Of a stretch of DNA of 64,000 bases, positions 24,281 to 33,174 are shown piece by piece. A model generated the notes under the pieces. It was not told the origin of the DNA, ran no database searches, and worked only from the letters and a program-made list of their open reading frames with translations. Made by a program: the position numbers and the translations under genes. How positions within the stretch are numbered: position 1 is the first letter of the stretch; each line of letters opens with the position of its first letter. The stretch is taken from positions 1 to 64,000 of the forward strand of contig NZ_RBRE01000059.1 of assembly GCF_003700275.1 (NCBI RefSeq), read 5' to 3'. This stretch comes from Pseudomonas cichorii (lineage in GTDB: Bacteria > Pseudomonadota > Gammaproteobacteria > Pseudomonadales > Pseudomonadaceae).

Positions 24281-25453
24281 TTACAGACCCGCAGCCATGG
24301 CTTTATCGATCAGCCAGTTCACGGACGGGCCGCGGTCGCTGACGACTTCTACAGGACGGCCAGCCAGGGTGCTGCTCAGGCTTTCGTCAGGCTGGATCTG
24401 CACGCGAATGTCGGTGGACAGGTCGGTGTTGCTCAGGTTGCTGCTGCTGATGATCTTGCCGGTACGCAGTTGATCTTCGCCAGCGATCTGGAAGCTCACG
24501 CGGGTGCCTGGCTTGACGTCGTTGAACTGGCGATAGGTAAAGCGGGCTTCGACCAGAGCAGGCGTGTTGCGCGGCGCCAGCTGGAAGATCACCTGGCCTT
24601 TGGACGCGAACTGACCGTCGGCTACCAGTTGGCGAACCACGACGCAATCACACGGGCTGGTCATGGTGCCGCTCAATTGCTTGCCGTACAGCTCTTCGAT
24701 CTTGGCTGGCTGCAGGTCTTCACCGGTCAGGCCGCCCTTGAGCATTTCCAGCATGCTGGTGTTGAAGGTAGCCAGTGGCGCGCCCTTGACGGCTTCACCA
24801 TTGGCCTGCACCAGGCTTTGCACAGTGCCTTCGCGCGGCATGGTCACTTCCAGGCTTGGCACCGATACCAGGCCGGCCGAAGCGTGGCTGACGAAGTACA
24901 GGCCGTAGACAGTCTTGAAGATGAAGCCGAAGGCTGCCAGACCGACGATGAAGATACCCAGGCTGAAGGTCACTGCGCGCAGGCGACCCAGTGCGCTCAT
25001 GCCGCCGCCTTCGCTCTTGCTCTTGCGGGCCTTGGTGAAGTTATCGCGCTGCAGGGTGGCCAGTACTTCACCCATGCTGACGATCTCGCCGCTCAGGTGC
25101 GAGGTGATGATGTGGCGCAGGGTCGCGATGTCCTGTGCTTCCAGGTTCTGGAACTGGCAGCCGACACGCCCGGTGGCGTTGTTGATGGTGCGCACCTGCA
25201 TTTCCACATCCATGGCCAGGCCAAGGTTGTCGATGAGGAATTGCAGACGGCCCTTGATAACCTCGCCATCGGTCAGCTTGACCTGGCTGGGAGCAATGAA
25301 GCTCAGGCCACCGGCGGAAAGGTCTTCGACCCGAACCAGAGGAGCATTCTGCTCACCAGTGAGCAGGCGCAGCTTGGCTGGAATCTTGACCCGTGCGTGT
25401 TGGCGCTGGGCTTCGGATTCATGTACGACGTTCGCATTCACGGCTGTATTCAT
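24281..25453 (-). CDS. alg44: Alginate polymerisation co-factor Alg44 (PilZ)
   Basis: A 390-residue inner-membrane protein. The N-terminal PilZ domain has the c-di-GMP-binding RQHAR motif and EDLSAGG motif (residues about 17-50), so polymerisation depends on c-di-GMP. A single membrane helix (FSLGIFIVGLAAFGFIFKTV, about 158-177) leads into a periplasmic membrane-fusion-like domain. It works directly with Alg8. It lies 42 nt after alg8 and 2 nt before algK. Confidence 0.95.
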   Translation of the reverse strand: MNTAVNANVVHESEAQRQHARVKIPAKLRLLTGEQNAPLVRVEDLSAGGLSFIAPSQVKLTDGEVIKGRLQFLIDNLGLAMDVEMQVRTINNATGRVGCQFQNLEAQDIATLRHIITSHLSGEIVSMGEVLATLQRDNFTKARKSKSEGGGMSALGRLRAVTFSLGIFIVGLAAFGFIFKTVYGLYFVSHASAGLVSVPSLEVTMPREGTVQSLVQANGEAVKGAPLATFNTSMLEMLKGGLTGEDLQPAKIEELYGKQLSGTMTSPCDCVVVRQLVADGQFASKGQVIFQLAPRNTPALVEARFTYRQFNDVKPGTRVSFQIAGEDQLRTGKIISSSNLSNTDLSTDIRVQIQPDESLSSTLAGRPVEVVSDRGPSVNWLIDKAMAAGL

Positions 25454-25495
25454 GGCTATTTTTCCTAACTTAAATCGATTGATTCGTTGGCCCGG

Positions 25496-26977
25496 TCAAA
25501 CCATCGTCAGCAGTACTGCGACGAAGATGGTGCCAGCTGAAAAAGTCATGGTTCGGGACGACCAGGTGTTGAACCAGCCTTGAAAGCTGGCCATGTCGCG
25601 GCTGAGTTTGGTGTCCTGGCGAGTCCAGGACTGTCGGTCCAGGCGGAAGAACACGTAGATTTTCATCAGGGCGCCGACGATCTGGTTGTAATAGAGAATG
25701 ATGGGGTAGGCAGGCCCTATCCTGTGTCCCGAGCAGGACAACAGCAGTGTCAGGATCAGGCGGGTCATGCCGATCCACAGCAGGTACATCAGGATGAATG
25801 CGCCGCCGTATTTGTAGCTGGCAATGATGGCGACGGTCAGGCCCAGGATCGATGTCCACATCGACACGCGCTGGTCGAACAGCACCACGCTGGTGAACAG
25901 TCCCAGGCGACGAACGCCCAGACCCAGTGCGCGGGAGTTCTGACGCAGGTTGTTGCCGTACCAGCGGTACATCAACTTGCGACTGGCCTTGAGGAAGCTC
26001 TTTTCAGGTGGGTGTTCCACGGTATTGATGGCGGCATCGGGCACGTAGAACGTGTCGTAGCCCAGACGCATCAGGCTGAACCAGCTCGACTTGTCATCAC
26101 CGGTCAGAAACTTGAACGTACCCAGACGCCAGTGGTTGAGCGAGTCGCTTTCCACGTCGGCGATGAACTCGGGGTCGGTGACCACGCTTGCGCGGAATAC
26201 CGACATGCGTCCGGTCATGGTCAGTACGCGCTTGGACAGGGCCATCGAGCACATGTTGATGTGGCGCTGGGCGAAACGCAGCTTGTGCCATTCGCTCATG
26301 ATGTAGCCGCCGCGAACTTCACAGAACTCGTTGGTGGTCAGGCCACCGACGTTATCGAACATGTGGAACCACGGAACGGTCTTGCTGACTACGCCTTCGT
26401 TGAGCACGGTGTCGCCGTCGATCACAGCTACTACAGCGCGCTCATCGGGCAGGTGACGCGAGATGGCACGAAAGCCGTAAGCCAGGCCGTCACGCTTGCC
26501 GGTGCCAGGAATACGCACGAAGTCCAGCGTCACGCGCTCGGGCGGGTTCATTTTGGCCCACAGGCTCTTGACCAGCAGTTCATCCGACATTTCCACCAGC
26601 GAGCAGACGATGGTGGTTGGCAGACCGCAGTTGATCGCTTCGCGAATTACCGAGCTGTACACCTGAGCGGTGGTCAGGGCCTCGATGCGAAAGCTGGTGA
26701 CCATCAGAAAGACATGGGAAGGATCTGCTGCCTTACCCATCTTCTTGAGCTTGCGGCGCAAGTGCGGGTAGACCACATACAGAAAAATCATTCCACGAAT
26801 GAAATGAGTGATCCCCATGGAGTAGCGCCAGATACCCACGGCGCCAATCAGGAAAATAAAGTTCCTCGACTGTGAGTCGAAGATACTGGTGGGCAATGCC
26901 GTAGCGATGCCCATTAATAAACTTAGGTAAAACAGCCAACCGGCGGCTTCCAATAGGCCGTGCTTTAGCCTGTCCAT
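25496..26977 (-). CDS. alg8: Alginate polymerase Alg8 (GT2)
   Basis: A 493-residue polytopic inner-membrane glycosyltransferase of family 2 that polymerises GDP-mannuronate into polymannuronate. Membrane helices flank a cytoplasmic GT domain with VAVIDGDTV (DxD-type metal/nucleotide site) and DVESDSLNHWRLG; C-terminal helices form the export channel. Activity is switched by the c-di-GMP-bound Alg44 encoded next. It is separated from algD by 130 nt holding a REP pair. Confidence 0.95.
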   Translation of the reverse strand: MDRLKHGLLEAAGWLFYLSLLMGIATALPTSIFDSQSRNFIFLIGAVGIWRYSMGITHFIRGMIFLYVVYPHLRRKLKKMGKAADPSHVFLMVTSFRIEALTTAQVYSSVIREAINCGLPTTIVCSLVEMSDELLVKSLWAKMNPPERVTLDFVRIPGTGKRDGLAYGFRAISRHLPDERAVVAVIDGDTVLNEGVVSKTVPWFHMFDNVGGLTTNEFCEVRGGYIMSEWHKLRFAQRHINMCSMALSKRVLTMTGRMSVFRASVVTDPEFIADVESDSLNHWRLGTFKFLTGDDKSSWFSLMRLGYDTFYVPDAAINTVEHPPEKSFLKASRKLMYRWYGNNLRQNSRALGLGVRRLGLFTSVVLFDQRVSMWTSILGLTVAIIASYKYGGAFILMYLLWIGMTRLILTLLLSCSGHRIGPAYPIILYYNQIVGALMKIYVFFRLDRQSWTRQDTKLSRDMASFQGWFNTWSSRTMTFSAGTIFVAVLLTMV

Positions 26978-27022
26978 AATTTGCTTCCGTCTCGTTATAG
27001 GGCGAGCCTTCTGTCATACCGG

Positions 27023-27073
27023 TGCAGAAGCGGATTCATCTGCGAAAAGCTCGCGAATGAATCCGCTCCTGCA
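27023..27073. repeat. REP pair between algD and alg8
   Basis: Two inverted REP copies with almost no spacer (AGAAGCGGATTCATCTGCGA and CGAATGAATCCGCTCCTGCA), located inside the alginate operon after its first gene. Confidence 0.8.
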
Positions 27074-27107
27074 AACGCCCTCTATATCGGGGCATCAGCA
27101 AATGCTG

Positions 27108-28424
27108 TTACCAGCAGATACCTTCAGCCTGGCCACTTTCACCAGAGGACTTGGACATGAAGCCCACCAGGTCGACAACGTGCTTGCCGTGTGGTGTCTG
27201 GTCGGCCAGAGCGCGGAAGCGCTCGTCGCGGTTGCCCAGGATGATTACGTCGGAATCGTTGATGACCTGATCGAAGTCCGAGTTGAGCAGGGACGACACG
27301 TGAGGGATCTTCGACTCGATGTAGTCCTTGTTGGCACCGTGTACGCGAGCGTATTCGACGTTGCTGTCGTAGATGCTCAGCTCGAAGCCTTTACCGATCA
27401 GCATTTCGGCCAGCTCTACCAGCGGGCTTTCACGCAGATCGTCGGTGCCGGCCTTGAAGCTCAGACCCAGCAGGGCAACCTTGCGGGTGTCGTGGGCGGC
27501 GACGATGTCGAAAGCGTTCTGCACCTGGGAAACGTTACTGCGCATCAGGGAGTTGAGCAGCGGGGCTTCAACGTCCAGGCTGCCAGCGCGGTAGGTCAGG
27601 GCACGAACGTCCTTCGGCAGGCAGGAGCCGCCGAAAGCGAAGCCTGGACGCATGTAGTACTGGGACAGGTTCAGTTGCTTGTCCTGGCAGACCACTTCCA
27701 TCACTTCACGACCATCGACGCCGCAAGCCTTGGCGATGTTGCCGATTTCGTTGGCGAAGGTGACCTTGGTGGCGTGCCACACGTTGCAGGTGTACTTGAT
27801 CATCTCGGCAACGGCGATGTCCTTGCGGATGATCGGTGCGTCGAGTTCTTCGTACAGCGATTGCAGAACGTCACCGGAAGCCTTGTCGAACTCGCCGATA
27901 ACGGTCATTGGCGGGTGATCGTAGTCTTTGATCGCGGTGCTTTCACGCAGGAACTCAGGGTTCACTGCAACGCCGAAGTCGACACCGGCTTTCTTGCCCG
28001 AGCAGTCTTCCAGGATCGGAACCACTACGTTGGCGACGGTGCCCGGCAGTACGGTACTGCGGATCACGATGGTGTGGCGGGAGGTCTTGTCACGCAGGAC
28101 ATAACCGATTTCGCGGCATACCGATTCGATGTAGTCGAGTTCCAGGTCGCCGTTTTTCTTGCTCGGCGTGCCGACGCAGATCATCGACAGGTCGGTGGCG
28201 CGGATGGCTTCGGAGAAGTCCGTGGTGCCACGCAGTTTACCGTTGCGAATGCCCTGCGCCAGGAGGTCTTCCAGGCCAGGCTCAACGATAGGTGATTTGC
28301 CGCTGTTGATCAGATCGATCTTGGTACTGGAGATATCCACACCAACAACATCATGACCCCGTGCAGAAAGGCAACCGGCACATACTGCACCGACGTAACC
28401 CAAACCAAAGATGCTGATACGCAT
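27108..28424 (-). CDS. algD: GDP-mannose 6-dehydrogenase AlgD
   Basis: A 438-residue cytoplasmic enzyme of the UDP/GDP-sugar dehydrogenase family that oxidises GDP-mannose twice with NAD to GDP-mannuronic acid, the committed step of alginate synthesis. The Rossmann motif IFGLGYVGAVCAG is at residues 4-16; the catalytic cysteine lies in GGSCLPKD. Start at 28424 has GGAG 7 nt upstream. It is the first gene of the alginate operon and has an unusually long leader with an AlgU-type promoter. Confidence 0.97.
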   Translation of the reverse strand: MRISIFGLGYVGAVCAGCLSARGHDVVGVDISSTKIDLINSGKSPIVEPGLEDLLAQGIRNGKLRGTTDFSEAIRATDLSMICVGTPSKKNGDLELDYIESVCREIGYVLRDKTSRHTIVIRSTVLPGTVANVVVPILEDCSGKKAGVDFGVAVNPEFLRESTAIKDYDHPPMTVIGEFDKASGDVLQSLYEELDAPIIRKDIAVAEMIKYTCNVWHATKVTFANEIGNIAKACGVDGREVMEVVCQDKQLNLSQYYMRPGFAFGGSCLPKDVRALTYRAGSLDVEAPLLNSLMRSNVSQVQNAFDIVAAHDTRKVALLGLSFKAGTDDLRESPLVELAEMLIGKGFELSIYDSNVEYARVHGANKDYIESKIPHVSSLLNSDFDQVINDSDVIILGNRDERFRALADQTPHGKHVVDLVGFMSKSSGESGQAEGICW

Positions 28425-28894
28425 CGTACTCTCCTCGATTTTTCACGCCATAAGTTGGCTGGATATTAATTTTGGCCAGCAGATGTCACACGCAAGTCAG
28501 TAGGGCTCGTCAAAGCCACTTAACTAACGCAGGCATATTTAATGAATGAGTGCCCAAATAAACGAGGCGAACTCAATGACACTAAGTTCAAGTGGCCGGT
28601 CACCGGTCCTTGCGGATATAAGTGCCAGGCTCTCTTGGATGTGGCAAACCACTCCCTGTATAGCGATCCTCGGCAGGTCGTGAACTTCAAGCCTTGGCTT
28701 GTCTGATCCGGAGCCCTGCTCTTTACACCTTCACGGTGTTCGCTTGTCTACCTACTTCATTTAGTGATGTGAGTTTAAGTTCAGCGCCTGAAGTATTGAT
28801 TTCGCAAAATCAAACTTGCTCCCTGGCAACTTCCTTTTGTTCTCTCAGCGTTGTAAGTGATCTCTTACAGGCTTGTCGAGAATTGTTACGGGAT

Positions 28895-28923
28895 GTAGGA
28901 GCATGGGCCGTCGCGATTAGTTC
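28895..28923 (-). promoter_or_regulatory. AlgU (sigma-22) promoter of the alginate operon
   Basis: On the minus strand GGAACTA (-35, complement of 28918-28924) is followed after exactly 17 nt by TCCTAC (-10, complement of 28895-28900). This matches the AlgU/RpoE-type pattern GAACTT-N16/17-TCtnA and closely resembles the P. aeruginosa algD promoter. It predicts a transcript starting near 28888, giving a leader of about 460 nt. A CCGCTCGTC, one mismatch from the AlgR consensus, lies at 28928-28936. Confidence 0.65.
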
Positions 28924-29096
28924 CGGGCCGCTCGTCCTGTTTTCGAGAATTTTCGAGATTGATCTTTTGAAGGGGGTGCTTTCAAAATGATGGCAACTAT
29001 CTTGAAGGCCCTATTTATAAAGGGCTTTCAGGAAGGGGGTGGTTTTTTGCCATTACAAAAAAATGACAGAATGCCATCACACAAAAAAGTTGTTAT

Positions 29097-29122
29097 TTTT
29101 TCGAGAAAATTTGCTCGAAAAA
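29097..29122. repeat. AT-rich inverted repeat upstream of the algD promoter
   Basis: TTTTTCGAG and CTCGAAAAA form a perfect 9-bp dyad with an 8-nt centre. Operator-like; no protein can be named. Confidence 0.35.
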
Positions 29123-29193
29123 TGAACGCGGCGTTTTCTGATGTTTAACTGGCGCCATAAAAATGGCGTTAAAGGATTGAAATACATGATCCG

Positions 29194-29224
29194 GGTTGCG
29201 TAGCGCCCGAACGGCTACGCAACC
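29194..29224. terminator. Hairpin downstream of yaaA
   Basis: GGTTGCGTAGC and GCTACGCAACC are perfect 11-bp inverted repeats with a 9-nt loop, beginning 10 nt after the yaaA stop on the minus strand. No T-run follows directly, so it is a transcript-end or stabilising hairpin rather than a textbook terminator. Confidence 0.5.
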
Positions 29225-29233
29225 TTGACGCCA

Positions 29234-30013
29234 TCACTGTTCGGGGCTATCGCGCAGAAAAACCAGCTTGTCCGGGGACGATTGTTCGGCGCTGTAGCGG
29301 TAACCCTGGACATCGAACTGCTTGAGGGCTTCAGGTGTGTCGATCTGCTCGGTGATCACGAAACGGCTCATCATGCCCCGGGCTTTCTTGGCATAGAAAC
29401 TGATGATCTTGTACTGGCCGTTTTTCAGATCCTTGAACTCGGTATCGATGATGCGGGCCTTGAGGGCCGAGCGTTTGACTGCAGAAAAGTACTCGGTGGA
29501 GGCCAGGTTCAGCAGCAGGTCGTCGCCCTGGTCGGCCAGCGCCTGATTCAACCATTCACTGATGCGCGTGCCCCAGAAGGCGTACAGATCCTTGCCGCGG
29601 GCGTTGGCCAGTCTGGTGCCCATTTCCAGGCGATAGGGCTGCATCAGGTCCAGCGGGCGCAGCAGGCCATAAAGGCCCGACAACATGCGCAAGTGATCCT
29701 GGGCGTAGGATAACTGGGCGTCGTTCAGGGTCTCGGCCTGCAGGCCGGTATACACATCACCTTTAAAGGCCAGCAGGGCCTGTTTGGCGTTGTCGGGGGT
29801 GAAGTCCGGTGTCCAGCTGCCGAAGCGTGCGGCGTTCAGTCCGGAAAGCTTGTCGGACAGATGCATCAACTCGCCGATCTGTGCCGGTGTCAGCTCGCGA
29901 AGCTGGGTAATCAATTCCTGGGAGTGGTCCAGGTATTGCGGCTGGGTGTAGCGCTCGGTCGTCGGCGGGGTCTCGAAATCGAGGGTTTTCGCTGGGGAAA
30001 TCACCATCAGCAT
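29234..30013 (-). CDS. yaaA: Peroxide stress protein YaaA
   Basis: A 259-residue cytoplasmic protein of the YaaA/DUF328 family (E. coli protein 258). It opens MLMVISPAKTLDFE, the family signature, and keeps the helix-rich body with LSGLYGLLRPLDLMQPYRLEM. In E. coli YaaA lowers free iron during peroxide stress and belongs to the OxyR regulon; the same role here is inferred from homology. GGAG stands 9 nt before ATG 30013; frame extension to 30124 is unlikely. Single gene. Confidence 0.93.
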   Translation of the reverse strand: MLMVISPAKTLDFETPPTTERYTQPQYLDHSQELITQLRELTPAQIGELMHLSDKLSGLNAARFGSWTPDFTPDNAKQALLAFKGDVYTGLQAETLNDAQLSYAQDHLRMLSGLYGLLRPLDLMQPYRLEMGTRLANARGKDLYAFWGTRISEWLNQALADQGDDLLLNLASTEYFSAVKRSALKARIIDTEFKDLKNGQYKIISFYAKKARGMMSRFVITEQIDTPEALKQFDVQGYRYSAEQSSPDKLVFLRDSPEQ

Positions 30014-30197
30014 GGAAGTCGTCTCCTGTAATCGTCGGGCGATTCTAGGGGGTGATGGCGGATGACTCCAGCTATGGTGGCGATAGACGTGTTCACGCAA
30101 GTGGCCTTGTAACGGCCCGGACACAAGACGTCGCCGCAGATCGGCTATAGTGCCGCGCGGGTGATGGCGTTGATATTGGATCGAGAGGGCATTGGTT

Positions 30198-31334
30198 TTG
30201 CGTATCGTTTTAGCAGTTTGCGCGTGTCTGTTCTGGTTTGAAGCTCAGGCAGCGGTGCCTGAGGTCGCAACGATTGATCGCAGTGTGTGGCCTGAGCGTT
30301 TCGAGACGCCGGCTCTGTTCGATGTGGCCTCGCGCGCCGAAATCCTGGCTTTCGCCCATGCCCTGGCAGTCAGCGAGACGCTGGGCGAAGAAGGGCTCAA
30401 GCAGCGCCTGGGTCTTCGCTATGTCAACGTGGCGTCGCTGAATGTGGTGCGCCATCGCTTGTGGCTGCGCCTGCTGGAGAATTATCAGGCCGCGCAGAAA
30501 AGCTGCGAGGAAGACGCCAACTTCTGTGTGCTGGTCGAAGACATGGAGCAGTTGCGCCAGCGCGCCGAGGAATATCAGGTTTCCCCTGATTCGTTCTACG
30601 CCGCCTGGGCCACGCCCAGTGCCGTCTTTCATGAGCGTTACCTGAACGAGTTGCTGTACATGGCAGCCTTGTTCCCGCAGACCAGTAGCGAAATCGAACG
30701 CTACAACTCCGATGAGATGAGCGGCGATGAAATGCCTGATCGCACCTTCATGCTCAATTTCGACAGTGGCCCGAGCCCGGCAGATGGCAATACCGACTGG
30801 CTGGCGGATTTCATGCGCCAGCAGAAAATGACCGCGACTTTCTTCGTGCTGGGCAAAAGTCTGCAGGCGCGTCTGGAGAGCAGTTCGCCAGCCAGTCTGC
30901 AAGCACTCTACAGACAGCAGTGCGTGGGTGTGCAGGGCTGGGAATATCGTTCGCACAGCAACTGGATAGATTGGCAGGATTCGGTGCAGCGCAGTGCCGC
31001 TTTGGTGCAGCAGATTCTCCCCGACAACTACGTACCGCTGTTCCGGCCGCCGTATGGCCATCGTCGCGCCGACAGCGGCGAGTATTTCCGTTCCCAGCAC
31101 TTGCGGGTGTCGCTGTGGAACATCGACTCGCAGGACGCCATGGGGCGTCTCTCGGCGCAGCAGGTGGGAGACCGGGTGCTTACCCTCATGCTGCTCTGGC
31201 GTCGGGGTACGGTGGTATTCCATGACATGGGCAACAAGGCGCAGTCGGCGCTGCCTCTGCTGCTGGCCAATACCGCACAGAGCGAACTGATCTGGGATGA
31301 CTGCCGAAATCTTTCGCAGGCCCAGGAAGAATAA
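30198..31334 (+). CDS. NodB-like polysaccharide deacetylase, altered metal site
   Basis: A 378-residue exported protein: signal peptide MRIVLAVCACLFWFEAQA, an N-terminal helical region (about 20-180) and a C-terminal NodB-homology domain. NodB motifs: 1, NFDSGPS (family TFDDGPS, so the second metal-binding Asp is Ser); 2, SHSNWID (family HTxxH, so the second His is missing); 3, RPPYG; 4, LWNIDSQD; 5, VFHDMG. The loss of two of three usual metal ligands suggests altered or absent deacetylase activity. TTG at 30198 is chosen over TTG 30192 because AGAGGG is 8 nt upstream. Substrate unknown; no operon partner. Confidence 0.8.
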   Translation: MRIVLAVCACLFWFEAQAAVPEVATIDRSVWPERFETPALFDVASRAEILAFAHALAVSETLGEEGLKQRLGLRYVNVASLNVVRHRLWLRLLENYQAAQKSCEEDANFCVLVEDMEQLRQRAEEYQVSPDSFYAAWATPSAVFHERYLNELLYMAALFPQTSSEIERYNSDEMSGDEMPDRTFMLNFDSGPSPADGNTDWLADFMRQQKMTATFFVLGKSLQARLESSSPASLQALYRQQCVGVQGWEYRSHSNWIDWQDSVQRSAALVQQILPDNYVPLFRPPYGHRRADSGEYFRSQHLRVSLWNIDSQDAMGRLSAQQVGDRVLTLMLLWRRGTVVFHDMGNKAQSALPLLLANTAQSELIWDDCRNLSQAQEE

Positions 31335-31668
31335 GGGTTTCAGGGCATAAGGGGAGGGGCGTGGGGCGAGTTTTTCGGGGTGATTCGGGCGTAGCTGACT
31401 TCCGACTGTAAACGTGCCCGGGGCGCTCGCCAAGCGCTATTCGTCATACTGTGAAATAAACTTCAAAAAACTGTCAAAGAGCTTTTTTCTGTCATCGGTT
31501 TTGCTGTATTACGAGAACAGACCGCCGAAACCTGCAACACAGGTGGCGTCCCAAAGACCCATCTTGAGCAACATTCTTCCCTGCCTCAAGGGAAGGAACC
31601 GGCGGCCTTTTCGTGGCGCAGCTTTGTAGTGGTTCTGCGCCGCCTGGCTTCTATAAAGGTGAGCGAGT
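31335..31668. other. Spacer upstream of the phoH-like gene
   Basis: Promoter region of the PIN-PhoH gene. Three CTGTNAA/T heptamers at 31449, 31471 and 31489 resemble PHO-box halves but their spacing (22 and 18) is only partly right, so no PhoB site is called. The small open frame 31414-31629 has no protein-like character. Confidence 0.4.
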
Positions 31669-33063
31669 ATGGATGATCACGGACGCAACCCTTCCACTAA
31701 CCAGCCTATCCTTTACGTGCTCGATACCAACGTATTGATCCATGATCCAAACGCACTGCTGAATTTTGAAGAACACCACGTAGCCATCCCGATGACGGTT
31801 CTGGAGGAACTGGACAAGCTCAAGGACGGCAAGCATTCGGTCGCTGCCGAGTGCCGCCAGGCGATTCGCCTGATCGACAAGACTCTGGGTGAAGCGTCAC
31901 CGGATGAAGTCGAGAAGGGTGTGCCGATTGATCGCGGCACGGGTGTATTCAAAGGCTTCCTGTCGATTCTGATGAGCAGGCGCGAGGAGCCCAACAGCCT
32001 CCTTCCCGAGCATTTGAACGACAACATCATCATCAACCAGTTGGTCGACCTGCACGCGCGTAACAAGGACTTGCGCCTGGTGCTGGTGACCAAAGACATC
32101 AATATGCGCCTCAAGGCGCGGGCCTGCGGGATTGCCGCCGAGGACTACAGCACCGACCAGTTGGTCGATGACGTCTCGCTGCTGTCGCGTGGCTACCACG
32201 ATATTGCCGGTTCGTTCTGGGACCGGGTCAGCAAGGTCGAAACCCGGCAGGATCATGGCCGCACCTGGCATCGCGTGCAGATGAGCGAGGCCTTGCCCGC
32301 GGTTCACATCAACGAGTTCATCATCGACGAGCAGGGCTTCGTCGGCTGGATCAAGGGCGTCAGGAGCGATGAGCTGCTGATTCTGGACATGCATCAGGAA
32401 CCGCTGCTGCATCAGGAGGCCTGGGGCCTGAAACCGCGGGATATCTATCAGGGGCTGGCGCTGTTCGCGTTGCTCGACCCGGATATCCATCTGGTCAACC
32501 TCTCCGGTGCCGCCGGCTCCGGCAAGACCATCCTGGCGCTGGCAGCAGCGATTGAGCAGACCATGGTCAGCAAGCGCTACCGCCGGATCATCGCGACCCG
32601 CAGCGTGCAAGGCCTGGATCAGGAAATCGGTTTCCTGCCCGGCACCGAAGCGGAAAAAATGGAGCCCTGGCTGGGGGCGATCACCGACAACCTCGAAGCC
32701 TTGCACATGGATGACGAAAACACCCATGGCAGCGTCGATTACATCCTCAGCAAGGTGCCACTGCAGTTCAAATCCCTCAACTACATCAGGGGCCGCAGCT
32801 TCCAGCAGAGTCTGATCCTGATCGACGAGTGCCAGAACCTCACACCGCACCAGATGAAAACCATCATCACCCGTGCCGGTGCCGGTTCCAAGGTGGTCTG
32901 CCTGGGTAACCTGGCGCAGATCGACACCCCTTACCTGTCAGCCACCAGTTCGGGCCTGACTTACCTGACGGAACGTTTCAAGGATTTCCCCAACGGCGTG
33001 CACATCACCCTGCAAGGGGTTCCACGCTCGGTACTGGCCGAGTATGCGGAAAGTCATTTGTAA
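31669..33063 (+). CDS. PIN domain plus PhoH-like ATPase
   Basis: A 464-residue cytoplasmic protein of the PhoH2/YlaK type. Residues 15-130 form a PIN ribonuclease domain (LYVLDTNVLIHDP, with acidic active-site residues such as EELDKLKDG and DIN). Residues about 250-464 form a PhoH P-loop ATPase: Walker A GAAGSGKT at 280-287 and Walker B LILIDECQN. Such fusions act as ATP-driven RNA helicase-nucleases in mycobacteria; function in Pseudomonas is not defined. It stands alone between the NodB-like gene and a REP pair, with AAGGTGAGCG before the ATG. Confidence 0.92.
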   Translation: MDDHGRNPSTNQPILYVLDTNVLIHDPNALLNFEEHHVAIPMTVLEELDKLKDGKHSVAAECRQAIRLIDKTLGEASPDEVEKGVPIDRGTGVFKGFLSILMSRREEPNSLLPEHLNDNIIINQLVDLHARNKDLRLVLVTKDINMRLKARACGIAAEDYSTDQLVDDVSLLSRGYHDIAGSFWDRVSKVETRQDHGRTWHRVQMSEALPAVHINEFIIDEQGFVGWIKGVRSDELLILDMHQEPLLHQEAWGLKPRDIYQGLALFALLDPDIHLVNLSGAAGSGKTILALAAAIEQTMVSKRYRRIIATRSVQGLDQEIGFLPGTEAEKMEPWLGAITDNLEALHMDDENTHGSVDYILSKVPLQFKSLNYIRGRSFQQSLILIDECQNLTPHQMKTIITRAGAGSKVVCLGNLAQIDTPYLSATSSGLTYLTERFKDFPNGVHITLQGVPRSVLAEYAESHL

Positions 33064-33070
33064 GGGCTGA

Positions 33071-33129
33071 CGGGAGCGGATTCATTCGCAAAGGCCTTTC
33101 TGGTCTTTTCGCGGATGAATCCGCTCCTG
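33071..33129. repeat. REP pair
   Basis: Inverted REP copies GGGAGCGGATTCATTCGC and GCGGATGAATCCGCTCC between the phoH-like gene and moaC. Confidence 0.8.
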
Positions 33130-33174
33130 TTGCTTTTCGGTTTACAATCGCCTCTCCTGTTCAGGAGTAAGGCT

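Larger units (their letters stand above)
28425..29233. other. Long algD leader and upstream regulatory region
   Basis: An 809-nt stretch between algD and the end of yaaA without a credible gene. It contains the AlgU-type promoter (28895-28923), a possible AlgR-like site, several AT-rich and hairpin sequences (about 29005-29035, 29097-29122, 29151-29170) and a strong inverted repeat after yaaA (29194-29224). Large, protein-rich upstream regions are known for algD in other pseudomonads. Confidence 0.6.

Noticed and set aside
28560..28590. Alternative GAACTT element near algD
   Set aside because: GAACTT is perfect but the only TC-starting -10 candidate (TCGTTT) needs an 18-nt spacer and lacks the final A; the element at 28895-28923 fits better.
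28694..28990. 98-codon plus-strand frame in the algD leader
   Set aside because: It runs through the AlgU promoter, has Ser/Leu-rich composition of chance frames, and no ribosome-binding site.
31441..31515. PHO-box-like CTGTNA repeats upstream of the phoH-like gene
   Set aside because: Heptamers are spaced 22 and 18 nt rather than 11, and the flanking bases do not match the PhoB consensus, so a PhoB site cannot be supported.
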